Shown piece by piece: positions 43,119 through 52,332 of a stretch of DNA of 62,647 nt. Within the stretch, counting starts at the first letter, position 1. The number at the start of each line of letters is the position of its first letter. The notes beneath the pieces were generated by a model. The model ran no database searches and was not told where the DNA came from. It saw nothing but the letters and a program-made list of their open reading frames with translations. A program made the translations under genes and the position numbers. The stretch is from an uncultured Synechococcaceae cyanobacterium. GTDB taxonomy: Bacteria; Cyanobacteriota; Cyanobacteriia; PCC-6307; Cyanobiaceae. The DNA lies in assembly GCA_902537275.1 (NCBI GenBank), contig CACBAW010000002.1:1-62647 (forward strand), in the 5' to 3' direction.

Positions 43119-43292
43119 TTATTTAGTGTAATTAACACCTCTATAATTTAATTCTGCTTTTTCATTACTTGAAGAAGCGTCATCCATTCTATTGGTGTAT
43201 ACGTTTCTTCTGTAGGTAAGTTCAACAAGTTGCTTTTTAGCAGCTTCTTTGTTTTGAACGTAGTTTTTACCTCTGTAAGTTAAAGTAGTCAT
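43119..43292 (-). CDS. DUF4278 family protein, 57 aa
   Basis: From ATG 43292: MTTLTYRGKNYVQNKEAAKK, with the repeated YRG-type units LTYRGKNYVQ, LTYRRNVYTNR and LNYRGVNYTK that define DUF4278. The frame is open 12 codons further upstream into a GC-rich structured leader, but MTTLTYRG is the family start. Function is unknown; members are found widely in cyanobacteria. A strong terminator follows. Confidence 0.85.
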   Translation of the reverse strand: MTTLTYRGKNYVQNKEAAKKQLVELTYRRNVYTNRMDDASSSNEKAELNYRGVNYTK

Positions 43293-43400
43293 GTTTCGAT
43301 GTGACAACACGGCCATCCCCCGTTCCATGGTATGACTCGAACTGCGCCCTCAAATGAGGGTGAACGAAAAAGTAGCGATTGCTACCAAATTATTATAAGC
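43293..43400 (-). promoter_or_regulatory. GC-rich structured 5' leader of DUF4278
   Basis: On the minus strand a CCCTC/GAGGG hairpin (43347-43360) is followed by a helix (TTCGA with TCGAA, 43337-43341 and 43295-43299) enclosing a CCAT...ATGG stem. G/C content is far above the surroundings. It has an in-frame upstream ATG and ends directly at the family start codon, so it may be a cis-acting RNA controlling translation. No known riboswitch class was recognised. Confidence 0.4.
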
Positions 43401-43547
43401 GTATTTCTAACTGCATGTCTATCTTTTACAAATAGAAACGAAGACTTAATATTTTTTTAATTATTATCTTAGGTAAATTTTTTTATTAATAGTCTCTAAA
43501 AAGGTTTATGTTTATATTTGGTTTAATCTTCATGCAGCTATTTATTT

Positions 43548-43805
43548 ATGACAGGTTTTTTATTTTTCTTGGGAAATACTTTAAGGTGGCCAGTGTTAAA
43601 GCCAAAAGAATTTTTTTCACTACATGCTTATTTTTCAATTATTTATTTGATAACTTTTACTTTGAGTAAATATGATGTTAGCCAATCAAATTTAGTTTTT
43701 ACTTTAGGAATTCTTGCACCACTTTTAATCGCTATTGGTCAAGGACTCCCAATTGATTGCCTTGATATGGAATCATCTTTGTTGAAGGAATTAAAAACTA
43801 AATAA
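43548..43805 (+). CDS. small membrane protein, 85 aa
   Basis: MTGFLFFLGNTLRWPVLKPK is followed by hydrophobic stretches at about residues 24-38 and 48-64, and a short acidic/basic end (DCLDMESSLLKELKTK). Two or three membrane segments are likely. It converges with nfu. Family unknown. Confidence 0.6.
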   Translation: MTGFLFFLGNTLRWPVLKPKEFFSLHAYFSIIYLITFTLSKYDVSQSNLVFTLGILAPLLIAIGQGLPIDCLDMESSLLKELKTK

Positions 43806-43827
43806 TATATATTTCAGTTAAAAATTT

Positions 43828-44073
43828 TTATAAAACCTGGACAACTTCGCTTATTTCAGGGATCATTTCTTTTAACTTTCTTTCAATACCCATTTTGAGA
43901 GTCATAGTGCTACTTGGGCAACTACCACATGCTCCTTGAAGTCTGACTTTGACAATTGGACCATCTATTTCTGCAATCTCTACATTGCCTCCATCAGAAA
44001 TTAAAAAAGGTCTAAGCTCGTCAAGGACTTTTTCTACATTTTCGTTTGTCAGCGAGAGTGTTTCAGTACTCAT
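43828..44073 (-). CDS. nfu: NifU-like C-terminal domain protein (Nfu)
   Basis: An 81-aa Nfu domain: [20 protein letters not shown] at the N-terminus and the Fe-S scaffold CxxC in [20 protein letters not shown] (about residues 49-68). It binds a labile 4Fe-4S cluster and delivers it to targets such as photosystem I. It is divergent from mqo, with 70 bases between them. Confidence 0.93.
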   Translation of the reverse strand: MSTETLSLTNENVEKVLDELRPFLISDGGNVEIAEIDGPIVKVRLQGACGSCPSSTMTLKMGIERKLKEMIPEISEVVQVL

Positions 44074-44143
44074 AATTTTGTATTAACTTTATAATAAGCC
44101 TAGAAAGAAATCTGATTAATTGCAAAAAAGATAATTTTCTGTT

Positions 44144-45640
44144 GTGACTTCATCTAAAAATCCCACTAATGACAATAGCTACTTTGATGCAGTCTTAGTA
44201 GGAGCAGGGATAATGAGTAGTACTTTAGCCCTCCTAATTTCAGAAGTTTTACCAGATATAAAATTTCTTATTATAGAAAAATTAAATGCTCCAGGAAGTG
44301 AAAGTAGTGGCGCTTTTAATAATGCAGGTACAGGACATGCGGCTAATTGCGAATTAAACTATACCCCTTTAGATGAAAAAGGAAATCTAAAAATAGATAA
44401 AGCACTCTCAATAAATCGTTCTTTTGAAACATCCATGTCTTTATGGGCCTCATTGTATGAAGCAGGGAAAATTGATATTAAGAAGTTTCTAAAATTTATT
44501 CCTCATATTAGCTTTGTTTCTGGTCAGGATAATATCTCTTTTTTAAAAAAAAGATTTCAGAAAATGACCGAAAATCCTGAATTTGTCGATATGGAATTTT
44601 CTACATCTTTTGATGAAATTTCATCATGGGCTCCTCTAATAACAAAAGATAGAAATCCATCTACTCAAATTGCTGCTACCAGAATAGATAGAGGAACTGA
44701 TATCAATTTTGAGGCTTTAACTAAAGAGTATTTGTCATTAGTTTCCTTAAACAAAAATGTTGAAGTTAGATACAAAACAGAATTAGTAGATTTAAAGAAA
44801 ATTGATAAAAAACAATGGGAACTAGAAATCAGTTCTGAAGGTAGAAAAACTTCAATTAGAACTGGCTACGTTTTTCTTGGTGCTGGTGGAAAAACAATTA
44901 ATTATTTACAAAAATCAAAAATTCCAGAAGCAAAAAGTTATGGTGGATTTCCTGTTAGTGGGAAATGGCTTATTTGCGAGAAAAAAGATCTAACAGAAAA
45001 ACATAACTCAAAAGTTTATGGTAAAGCTGATATTGGATCGCCCCCAATGTCTGTGCCTCATTTAGACACCAGATGGATTGATAATAAAAAACTTCTACTA
45101 TATGGACCTTTTGCTGGATTTACAACGAAATTTCTAAAACAAAGTTCATACTTTGACTTATTTAGTTCAATTAAAAAGAATAATATTTTTTCTATGTTAG
45201 ACGTTGGTTTCAAGAACAACGATTTAATTAATTACCTAATATCACAATCATTAAAGAACCATAACTCAAGAGTTGAGAATTTAAAGAATATGATGCCATC
45301 AGCTAATCCTTCTGATTGGTATTTAAAGAATGCTGGTCAAAGAGTCCAAATAATTAAAAAAACTGAAGGTGGTGGTTCTTTGAAATTTGGAACTGAGATT
45401 GTAAATTCCTCTGATGGATCATTATCCGCTTTGTTAGGAGCCTCTCCCGGAGCAAGTACTGCGGTTTCAATTATGGTTGAGGTTCTAGAAAAATCTGTTT
45501 TATTTTTAAACGATAAACATAATCTTCAGAAAAAAATTAATGACTTAATTCATCCAGAACTTTCAGCCTCTGAAAATCATAGTACTTTGATAAAAGAAAC
45601 TAAAAAAAGAAATAATTCCATTTTTGGTTTCCATCCATAA
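44144..45640 (+). CDS. mqo: malate:quinone oxidoreductase
   Basis: A 498-aa FAD enzyme oxidising malate to oxaloacetate with quinone as acceptor, at the membrane surface. The dinucleotide motif is [20 protein letters not shown] (about residues 15-34); [20 protein letters not shown] and [20 protein letters not shown] are Mqo signatures. The start is GTG 44144. Prochlorococcus has an incomplete TCA cycle, in which Mqo replaces NAD-malate dehydrogenase. Confidence 0.95.
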   Translation: MTSSKNPTNDNSYFDAVLVGAGIMSSTLALLISEVLPDIKFLIIEKLNAPGSESSGAFNNAGTGHAANCELNYTPLDEKGNLKIDKALSINRSFETSMSLWASLYEAGKIDIKKFLKFIPHISFVSGQDNISFLKKRFQKMTENPEFVDMEFSTSFDEISSWAPLITKDRNPSTQIAATRIDRGTDINFEALTKEYLSLVSLNKNVEVRYKTELVDLKKIDKKQWELEISSEGRKTSIRTGYVFLGAGGKTINYLQKSKIPEAKSYGGFPVSGKWLICEKKDLTEKHNSKVYGKADIGSPPMSVPHLDTRWIDNKKLLLYGPFAGFTTKFLKQSSYFDLFSSIKKNNIFSMLDVGFKNNDLINYLISQSLKNHNSRVENLKNMMPSANPSDWYLKNAGQRVQIIKKTEGGGSLKFGTEIVNSSDGSLSALLGASPGASTAVSIMVEVLEKSVLFLNDKHNLQKKINDLIHPELSASENHSTLIKETKKRNNSIFGFHP

Positions 45641-45695
45641 TTCTAATTAGCTAATATTAATCAAGATGTAATAAGAGGAGAATTTTTCTTTCTAT

Positions 45696-47504
45696 ATGAC
45701 TGATATATCGGTTTCAAAAATTAGAAATTTCTGCATAATAGCTCATATTGACCATGGTAAATCTACCCTTGCAGATAGGTTACTTCAAGATACTGGTACT
45801 GTGCAGCAAAGGGATATGCAAGAACAATTTTTGGACAGTATGGATCTTGAAAGAGAGAGAGGAATTACTATCAAGTTACAGGCCGCTAGGATGAATTATA
45901 AAGCTGACGATTCCCAAGAATATGTTTTGAACTTAATAGATACTCCTGGACATGTTGATTTCTCTTATGAGGTTAGTAGATCTCTTCAAGCTTGTGAAGG
46001 CGCCTTACTTGTTGTTGATGCAAGTCAAGGAGTAGAAGCTCAAACCTTAGCTAATGTTTATCTTGCCTTAGAAAATAATCTTGAAATAATTCCTGTTTTA
46101 AATAAAGTTGATTTACCAGGGGCTGATGCTGAAAAAATAAAACAAGAAATAGAGGAAATTATTGGACTTGATACATCTAATGCAATAAATTGTTCAGCAA
46201 AAACTGGAATTGGTATTAAAGATATTTTGGAAGCAATCGTAAGAAGAGTACCTCCTCCTCAAGATGAAATTAAACTACCTACAAAGGCACTGATTTTTGA
46301 TTCTTATTATGATCCGTACAGGGGAGTTATTGTTTATTTCAGGGTGATATCTGGGTCTCTTAATAAGAGAGAAAAAATATTATTAATGGCAAGTAAGAAA
46401 AATTATGAACTTGATGAGATAGGAATAATGGCGCCTAATCAGCAGCAAGTTGATGAATTACATGCAGGAGAAGTTGGTTATTTAGCTGCTTCAATAAAAT
46501 CAGTTGCTGATGCGAGAGTGGGAGATACGATTACTCTTTTTAATTCACCTGCCAATGATCCTTTGCCTGGATATAAGACAGCAAATCCTATGGTTTTTTG
46601 TGGCTTATTCCCGACTGATGCTGATCAATTCCCAGATTTAAGATTATCACTAGAAAAATTACAATTATCTGATGCAGCTTTAAAATATGAGCCCGAAACC
46701 AGTAGCGCAATGGGCTTCGGATTTAGGTGCGGATTCCTAGGACTTCTTCATATGGAAATTGTTCAAGAAAGATTAGAAAGAGAATATGACTTGGACCTAA
46801 TCGTAACAGCACCATCAGTTATTTATAAAGTTAATTTAAATCAGCAGGAACATATCTTTATTGATAATCCTTCTACAATTCCTGATCCACAACTTAGAGA
46901 ATCAATAGAAGAGCCCTATGTGAAAATGGAAATTTATGCTCCCAATGAATTTAATGGAACATTAATGGGTTTATGTCAGGAAAGAAGGGGAGTATTTATA
47001 GATATGAAATACATAACAACAGATCGAGTTACCCTGATTTATGAAATTCCATTAGCAGAAGTTGTTACAGATTTCTTTGATCAAATGAAAAGTAGAACCC
47101 AAGGCTATGCATCAATGGAATATCATTTGATTGGCTATAGAAAAAATGACCTTGTTAGATTAGATGTTCTAATAAATTCAGAAAGAGCAGATCCATTAAC
47201 TTCTATTGTTCATAAAGATAAGGCATATGGAATTGGCAGAAGTTTAGTTGAGAAATTAAAAGAACTTATTCCAAAACAACAATTTAAAATACCTATACAA
47301 GCATCAATCGGTAGCAGGATTATTGCAAGTGAAAGCATAAGTGCTTTGCGAAAAGATGTTTTATCTAAATGTTATGGAGGGGATATTTCTAGGAAAAAGA
47401 AACTTTTAAAGAAACAAGCCAAAGGTAAAAAGAGGATGAAGGCAATGGGTAAAGTTGAAGTCCCTCAAGAAGCTTTTATGGCAGTCTTGAAATTAAACCA
47501 GTAG
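45696..47504 (+). CDS. lepA: elongation factor 4 (LepA)
   Basis: A 602-aa translational GTPase. G motifs: [15 protein letters not shown] (about residues 15-29), [18 protein letters not shown] and NKVDLPGA; the LepA C-terminal domain ends [20 protein letters not shown]-like. It back-translocates or helps stalled ribosomes. A dppC-like permease gene follows after 79 bases. Confidence 0.97.
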   Translation: MTDISVSKIRNFCIIAHIDHGKSTLADRLLQDTGTVQQRDMQEQFLDSMDLERERGITIKLQAARMNYKADDSQEYVLNLIDTPGHVDFSYEVSRSLQACEGALLVVDASQGVEAQTLANVYLALENNLEIIPVLNKVDLPGADAEKIKQEIEEIIGLDTSNAINCSAKTGIGIKDILEAIVRRVPPPQDEIKLPTKALIFDSYYDPYRGVIVYFRVISGSLNKREKILLMASKKNYELDEIGIMAPNQQQVDELHAGEVGYLAASIKSVADARVGDTITLFNSPANDPLPGYKTANPMVFCGLFPTDADQFPDLRLSLEKLQLSDAALKYEPETSSAMGFGFRCGFLGLLHMEIVQERLEREYDLDLIVTAPSVIYKVNLNQQEHIFIDNPSTIPDPQLRESIEEPYVKMEIYAPNEFNGTLMGLCQERRGVFIDMKYITTDRVTLIYEIPLAEVVTDFFDQMKSRTQGYASMEYHLIGYRKNDLVRLDVLINSERADPLTSIVHKDKAYGIGRSLVEKLKELIPKQQFKIPIQASIGSRIIASESISALRKDVLSKCYGGDISRKKKLLKKQAKGKKRMKAMGKVEVPQEAFMAVLKLNQ

Positions 47505-47583
47505 TTTCTTTAATTTAAAATTTATTGCTATTTATTTTTAAAAGAATTGGGTATATTTCATTTATATCTTTAAAAAAAAGATT

Positions 47584-48429
47584 TTGGATATTAACTCATT
47601 TAATCGTGTCGGCGCAAATGTCAGAAAAGCTGGATTTTTAATTGTACTTTTTTATCTTCTTGTTGTTTTAATAATGAAATTTTTAGAGGCCAATAATTTT
47701 TTTGGCTATTCATTTTCAATGTTAAGCAATGATATCTTTGCCCCTCCTTCTCTTAATCATTTTTGTGGCACAGATAGATTAGGAAGAGATGTTTGCTTAA
47801 GAACTTTGCAAGGATCATCATTAGCAATAGAAGTTGTATTCTTAGCTATTCTTTTTTCATTAAGTTTGGGTTTGCCATTGGGATTATTAAGTGGATATTT
47901 TGGTGGTTTTTTTGATAAATGCTTATCATTAATAATGGATACTATTTTTTCAATACCTGTAATTTTGCTTTCAGTTGTTGTGGCTTTTGTATTGGGTAAG
48001 GGTATCCTTAACGCGGCTTTGGCATTGTGTATTGTTTACTCTCCTCAATATTTTAGATTAATCAGAAATCAGACAATATTGGTTAAATCCGAAACTTATG
48101 TGGAGGCAGCTCAAGTAGCAGGAGCTGATGTTAAAAAAATTATTTTTAAATATATTCTCCCAAATGTAATAACACCATTACCTATTCTGCTTACCCTAAA
48201 TGCTGCAGATGCTGTTTTGGTATTAGGAAGTTTAGGATTTTTAGGCCTTGGGGTTCCTGCAGATGTCCCAGAGTGGGGAAGTGATTTAAATCTGGCTCTT
48301 GCCGCTTTACCTACAGGTATCTGGTGGACGGCTTTGTTCCCAGGTTTGGCAATGTTTTTTTTAGTTTTAGGTCTTTCTTTTATAGGAGAGGACCTTGAAG
48401 AAATTTTTGATAATCAAAATTCTGAATAA
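47584..48429 (+). CDS. dppC: ABC transporter permease, dipeptide/oligopeptide type
   Basis: A 281-aa membrane protein with five or six helices. FCGTDRLGRDVCLRTLQGSS (about residues 60-79) is the DppC/OppC signature, and the ATPase-coupling EAA loop reads EAAQVAGADVKKIIFKYILP (about 179-198). The start is TTG 47584. No partner permease, ATPase or binding protein lies near, so it must work with components encoded elsewhere or serve a different substrate (such as nickel). Confidence 0.88.
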   Translation: MDINSFNRVGANVRKAGFLIVLFYLLVVLIMKFLEANNFFGYSFSMLSNDIFAPPSLNHFCGTDRLGRDVCLRTLQGSSLAIEVVFLAILFSLSLGLPLGLLSGYFGGFFDKCLSLIMDTIFSIPVILLSVVVAFVLGKGILNAALALCIVYSPQYFRLIRNQTILVKSETYVEAAQVAGADVKKIIFKYILPNVITPLPILLTLNAADAVLVLGSLGFLGLGVPADVPEWGSDLNLALAALPTGIWWTALFPGLAMFFLVLGLSFIGEDLEEIFDNQNSE

Positions 48430-48435
48430 ATTTAG

Positions 48436-49104
48436 TTATCTGTAAATAGGATCAAGTTCTCCTTGATCATTCAACTTTGGATATTCTTTAGCTGATTTTT
48501 TATACACCGCAGCTAATTCTGGGTAACACCATTCAAAAAGTGTTTTTTGATATTCATCCATATTTAACCCTTCTCCATTAGCGGGCAATATACCTTTATT
48601 TTTTCTTTGGCGAACAGCTTCAAATAATAATATAGAAGCAGCAACTGAAACATTCAGAGATTGAACCATACCTCTCATAGGTATAAAAATTGATTGATCA
48701 ACCATTGATATAAGTTCATTGCTTAGCCCCCATTTTTCTGCTCCTAAAACAAAACATGTATTTTGAGAATAATCAAAATTTCTATAATCTACTGATTCAC
48801 TATTAAGAGTCGTTCCATATAATTTAAAACCCTTATTCTTTAAATCAGATATTGCGGTGATAGTGTTTTCATGATTATTCAGTTTTACCCATTTTTGACT
48901 TCCTTGAGCAGTACTATTAAAAGTCTTAACGACATTCGTTTTGCTAATAAAATTTGCTTCGAAAACTCCTGCTGCATCACATGACCTTAATATCGCAGAT
49001 AAATTATGTGGTTTATTGACATCCTCAACTAAAACAGTCAAGTTTTTCATTCTGCAATCTAAAACACTTTTGATTCGTTCAAATCTTCTTGGCAAAATTG
49101 ACAT
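48436..49104 (-). CDS. trmH: tRNA (guanosine-18-2'-O)-methyltransferase
   Basis: A 222-aa SPOUT enzyme. It starts MSILPRRFERIKSVLDCRMK, with motif 1 NKPHNLSAILRSCDAAGVFE (about residues 30-49), motif 2 CFVLGAEKWGLS and motif 3 IPMRGMVQSLNVSVAASILL, the knot. It methylates G18 in tRNA. It converges with dppC. Confidence 0.93.
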   Translation of the reverse strand: MSILPRRFERIKSVLDCRMKNLTVLVEDVNKPHNLSAILRSCDAAGVFEANFISKTNVVKTFNSTAQGSQKWVKLNNHENTITAISDLKNKGFKLYGTTLNSESVDYRNFDYSQNTCFVLGAEKWGLSNELISMVDQSIFIPMRGMVQSLNVSVAASILLFEAVRQRKNKGILPANGEGLNMDEYQKTLFEWCYPELAAVYKKSAKEYPKLNDQGELDPIYR

Positions 49105-49200
49105 TTATAATTTTTTCACACTTTTGAATTATATTCAAAAAATATTGATTACCAATTAAATCTCTTGGTTTATAATATTTTGGTAGTTTAAATTAACTCA

Positions 49201-49404
49201 ATGGCATATATAGAATGGGACTATACAGTAATAACAAGTATGGTTGAAAAACAAGGGTGGGATTTACCTGATCGTGAATCGGAAGAATGGAATAAATTTA
49301 ACGATGAATTAGGAGAAAAAATGAGAGGTGTTGGACTTATTTTTGAAAAATATTGTAAATTTACTCCTGACGTAGGAGAAGGAGTTCATCTTTTAGATGA
49401 CTGA
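49201..49404 (+). CDS. small acidic hypothetical protein, 67 aa
   Basis: MAYIEWDYTVITSMVEKQGW starts a protein rich in Glu/Asp/Trp, ending KFTPDVGEGVHLLDD. It is a separate unit with a terminator-like stem after it. No family is recognised, although the well-balanced sequence suggests a conserved gene. Confidence 0.65.
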   Translation: MAYIEWDYTVITSMVEKQGWDLPDRESEEWNKFNDELGEKMRGVGLIFEKYCKFTPDVGEGVHLLDD

Positions 49405-49417
49405 TAATAAATAGTTT

Positions 49418-49451
49418 TAAACCATTGATGTATCCCTTAATCAATGGTTTA
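49418..49451 (+). terminator. terminator-like inverted repeat
   Basis: TAAACCATTGA and TCAATGGTTTA form an 11-bp perfect stem with a 12-base loop, followed by TTAATTT on the + strand. It follows the 67-aa gene. Confidence 0.6.
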
Positions 49452-49581
49452 TTAATTTATAAGATAATATAATTTCACTAAATTAGAACTGGCAATTATT
49501 AAGGCTTTATAAAGCTTGTACTCTTAAAAAAATTTTTTATTCCACAAAAAAGTTATTTAATTTCTATATTTGAATAAAAAT

Positions 49582-49974
49582 ATGAAAAATAAATTAACCT
49601 TTTTATTCGATGGTGGTTGTCCACTTTGTTTGAGAGAAACAAATTTTCTTAAAAAAAGAGATATCTTAAATCAAATTGAATTTATAGATATTAATAGTGA
49701 GGATTATGATGGAAGTCTTTTTAATGACATCTCATATACAGAAGCTATGTCAAACCTACATGGGATTATTGAAAATGGTGAAATTATCAGGGGACTAGAT
49801 GTACTTGCATATTCTTATGAATTAGTTGGTTTAGGTTGGGTTTATTATCCTCTTAAGATTAAGTTCTTATCTCCATTATTGAGATTGGTTTACAGATATT
49901 GGGCAAAATATAGACTTCAAATTACAGGTAGATCCGATATTGAAAAACTTTGTACCTCACAATGTGAACAATAA
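49582..49974 (+). CDS. DCC family thiol-disulfide oxidoreductase-like protein (DUF393)
   Basis: About 130 aa. LTFLFDGGCPLCLRETNFLK near the N-terminus is the DxxCxxC signature of DUF393; WVYYPLKIKFLSPLLRLVYR and YWAKYRLQITGRSD complete the family pattern. ATG 49582 is chosen; a TTG at 49570 is possible. It probably has redox activity. It leads a four-gene run with DUF2805, DUF2256 and a photolyase-related gene. Confidence 0.88.
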   Translation: MKNKLTFLFDGGCPLCLRETNFLKKRDILNQIEFIDINSEDYDGSLFNDISYTEAMSNLHGIIENGEIIRGLDVLAYSYELVGLGWVYYPLKIKFLSPLLRLVYRYWAKYRLQITGRSDIEKLCTSQCEQ

Positions 49975-49976
49975 AT

Positions 49977-50213
49977 ATGGAAAGTATCGACATAGACAGA
50001 ATAATAGAAATGTGTTGGGAAGATAGAACACCCTTTGAAGCTATCGAGTATCAATTTGGTTTAAAAGAGGAAGATGCGATAAAAATTATGCGTCAAAATC
50101 TTAAACCCAAATCTTTCAAAGTCTGGAGAAAGAGAGTTTCGGGAAGAAATACAAAACATATGGCCCTTAAATATTCAACTAGATTTAAATCTACTCATAA
50201 AAGAAAATTTTAA
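49977..50213 (+). CDS. DUF2805 / TIGR03643 family protein, 78 aa
   Basis: MESIDIDRIIEMCWEDRTPF, then YQFGLKEEDAIKIMRQNLKP and WRKRVSGRNTKHMALK: the helical DUF2805 pattern with conserved RIIEMAWEDRTPF-like start. It is 2 bases after the DCC gene. The family often sits near photolyase-related genes, but its role is unknown. Confidence 0.9.
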   Translation: MESIDIDRIIEMCWEDRTPFEAIEYQFGLKEEDAIKIMRQNLKPKSFKVWRKRVSGRNTKHMALKYSTRFKSTHKRKF

Positions 50214-50216
50214 ATT

Positions 50217-50348
50217 TTGAAAAATCTTTCTACTAAAACTTGTCCTGTTTGCAATAGGCCGTTTGAGTGGCGTAAAAAATGGAAAAACTGTTGGGATGAT
50301 GTTATCTACTGTTCAAAAAGATGCAGTAACAGGAAGTCGCAAAGATGA
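50217..50348 (+). CDS. DUF2256 small zinc-finger-like protein, 43 aa
   Basis: TTG 50217 opens a frame with [30 protein letters not shown] and SNRKSQR: the CxxC...C...CxxxC array of DUF2256, likely to bind zinc. The TGA overlaps the ATG of the photolyase-related gene (ATGA), so the two are coupled. It is too short for most gene finders but the motif is complete. Confidence 0.9.
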   Translation: MKNLSTKTCPVCNRPFEWRKKWKNCWDDVIYCSKRCSNRKSQR

Positions 50349-51835
50349 AACAAGTATCAATTATTTTCCCAAATCAACTTTTTAGAGAAAGCCCAATCTT
50401 AAAAATAAATTGTGAAGTTTTGATTTTGGAAGACTCATTATTTTTTGGAAATGATAAATTTCATAAATTAATTAACCATAAAAATAAGTTAGTTTTTCAT
50501 AGAGCATCTATGCTCGCTTATAAAAATTATTTAGAAATATCTGGCTTTAAAGTTTTATATATCGAAAACAAGAATAATGTTTCTACAGTTGATTATTTAT
50601 CGGAATTTATTAAAAATAAATATCAAAAAATAAATCTCATTGACCCTCATGATTTTTTATTAATGAAGAGGATTAATAATTTTGTTGAAAGTAATAATTT
50701 AGCCTTAAATATTTTGCCTTCTCCTATGTTTATGAGCAGTGAAAATTTAAAAGATTTATTTGCATCGAATCCAAAAAAACCTCTTATGGGGAGATTTTAT
50801 GAGAATCAAAGAAAGAGCCAAAAGATATTAGTTAATTCTGATGATACACCTGAAGGTGGTAAATGGAGTTTCGATGAAATGAACAGAAAAAAATTACCAA
50901 AAAAAATAAATATACCAGATACACCTAAATTACAAAAAAATAAATTTGTAGTTAATGCAGAAAGGTCATTAGCCAATTTTGATATTGAGTTTATTGGAGA
51001 AAGTAATAACTTTTTATATCCAACTAATTTTGAAGAGGCAGATGAATGGTTAAATGATTTTTTTAAACATAGATTTTTCTTATTTGGAGATTATGAGGAT
51101 GCTATTTCTAATGAAAATTCTTTTTTATGGCACAGTTTACTTTCTCCTCTTTTAAATAGCGGCTTATTAACCCCAGATGTAGTAGTAAATAAAGCATTAC
51201 TTTTTGCAAAAAATAATAATGTTCCTATTAACTCTTTAGAGGGTTTTATTCGTCAAATTATTGGATGGAGAGAATTTATTTGCCTCGTCTATAAAAAGTA
51301 CGGAACAAAGATGCGAAATAGTAATTTTTGGAATTTTGAAGATAAGCCAATTCCAAAATCTTTTTATCAAGGAAATACAGGAATTGAGCCAGTAGACGTT
51401 GTTATAAAAAATATTATTAAATTTGGTTATTGTCATCATATTGAGCGGCTAATGATTGTTGGCAACTTTATGCTTCTATGTAGAATTCACCCTAACCAAG
51501 TTTATAAATGGTTTATGGAAATGTTTATTGATTCCTATGACTGGGTTATGGTCCCAAATGTTTACGGAATGAGTCAGTTTAGTGATGGCGGTATCTTTTC
51601 AACAAAGCCATATATATCAAGCTCTAATTATGTAAAAAAAATGTCTAATTTTAAAAGTGGCCCATGGTGTGAAATATGGGATGGCTTATTTTGGAAATTT
51701 ATTAAAGATAATGAAAGCTTTTTTAGAAAGCAATATCGTCTGGCAATGTTAACGAGAAATCTCGATAAAATGTCAAAGGAAAAATTAAATAATCACTTAA
51801 ATAAGGCCGATAAATTTTTAAGGGATATTCAATAA
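50345..51835 (+). CDS. deoxyribodipyrimidine photolyase-related protein (FeS-BCP/PhrB-type)
   Basis: A 496-aa flavoprotein of the bacterial (6-4) photolyase/cryptochrome group (COG3046), distinct from the classical photolyase at 5955. It starts [23 protein letters not shown] and substrate motifs include [37 protein letters not shown] and [20 protein letters not shown]. The usual YCxxCxY...ACPFN Fe-S region reads [18 protein letters not shown], so two Cys are replaced. It ends the DCC/DUF2805/DUF2256 run. Confidence 0.9.
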   Translation: MKQVSIIFPNQLFRESPILKINCEVLILEDSLFFGNDKFHKLINHKNKLVFHRASMLAYKNYLEISGFKVLYIENKNNVSTVDYLSEFIKNKYQKINLIDPHDFLLMKRINNFVESNNLALNILPSPMFMSSENLKDLFASNPKKPLMGRFYENQRKSQKILVNSDDTPEGGKWSFDEMNRKKLPKKINIPDTPKLQKNKFVVNAERSLANFDIEFIGESNNFLYPTNFEEADEWLNDFFKHRFFLFGDYEDAISNENSFLWHSLLSPLLNSGLLTPDVVVNKALLFAKNNNVPINSLEGFIRQIIGWREFICLVYKKYGTKMRNSNFWNFEDKPIPKSFYQGNTGIEPVDVVIKNIIKFGYCHHIERLMIVGNFMLLCRIHPNQVYKWFMEMFIDSYDWVMVPNVYGMSQFSDGGIFSTKPYISSSNYVKKMSNFKSGPWCEIWDGLFWKFIKDNESFFRKQYRLAMLTRNLDKMSKEKLNNHLNKADKFLRDIQ

Positions 51836-51940
51836 ATTAAGAGTAATAACTTACAGCTGTCTTTGAAAAATTAAAAGAATATTATGTTATGAAGAAATAT
51901 TAAATACGGATATTAACATAAATAATATTAGATTTATCTA

Positions 51941-52120
51941 ATGGAAATTGGACCACTTTTTTTAAAAAGTAATTCGACGGGAATTATCACTTTTTCTGAA
52001 TTAGATTGGATAACTACCCATCAATCTAATTTCACTAGGTTGGAGGAATCCATAGCAATTAAATTAGGAAGAATGCTTGATTCAGGATCTATCAATATTG
52101 GTTGCCGTTTGAAATCCTGA
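51941..52120 (+). CDS. small hypothetical protein, 59 aa
   Basis: ATG 51941 to TGA 52118: MEIGPLFLKSNSTGIITFSE, then LDWITTHQSNFTRLEESIAI and a tail with GRMLDSGSINIGCRLKS. The regular helical pattern and length suggest a conserved picocyanobacterial protein. In the same frame, beyond the TGA, a second protein-like stretch continues to 52282. Confidence 0.65.
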   Translation: MEIGPLFLKSNSTGIITFSELDWITTHQSNFTRLEESIAIKLGRMLDSGSINIGCRLKS

Positions 52121-52282
52121 ATATGTTTTTATTTTAATAATGAAGTATCAAAAATAAAAAAAAATATTTTTTCCGGAAAGAACCCATTCTTTAAATATCT
52201 TTCTTTTTTAGGATTTAATCTTTCACTTATTTCTATCTTAGGTTTTATTTGGTTTAATTCTGCAATTGAAAAAGTAGTTTAA
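52121..52282 (+). CDS. membrane-helix ORF lacking a standard start
   Basis: Directly after the TGA of the 59-aa gene the frame goes on: YFNNEVSKIKKNIFSGKNPF, then FKYLSFLGFNLSLISILGFI and WFNSAIEKVV. It looks like a real single-helix membrane protein, but has no ATG, GTG or TTG; ATA 52121 would be the first codon. Possibilities are an unusual start, read-through of TGA, or a gene that has lost its start. Confidence 0.35.
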   Translation: MCFYFNNEVSKIKKNIFSGKNPFFKYLSFLGFNLSLISILGFIWFNSAIEKVV

Positions 52283-52332
52283 ATTTTTGAATTTTTTGTA
52301 TATTAAAGTTATCTTTAAAAATTAATTATATT

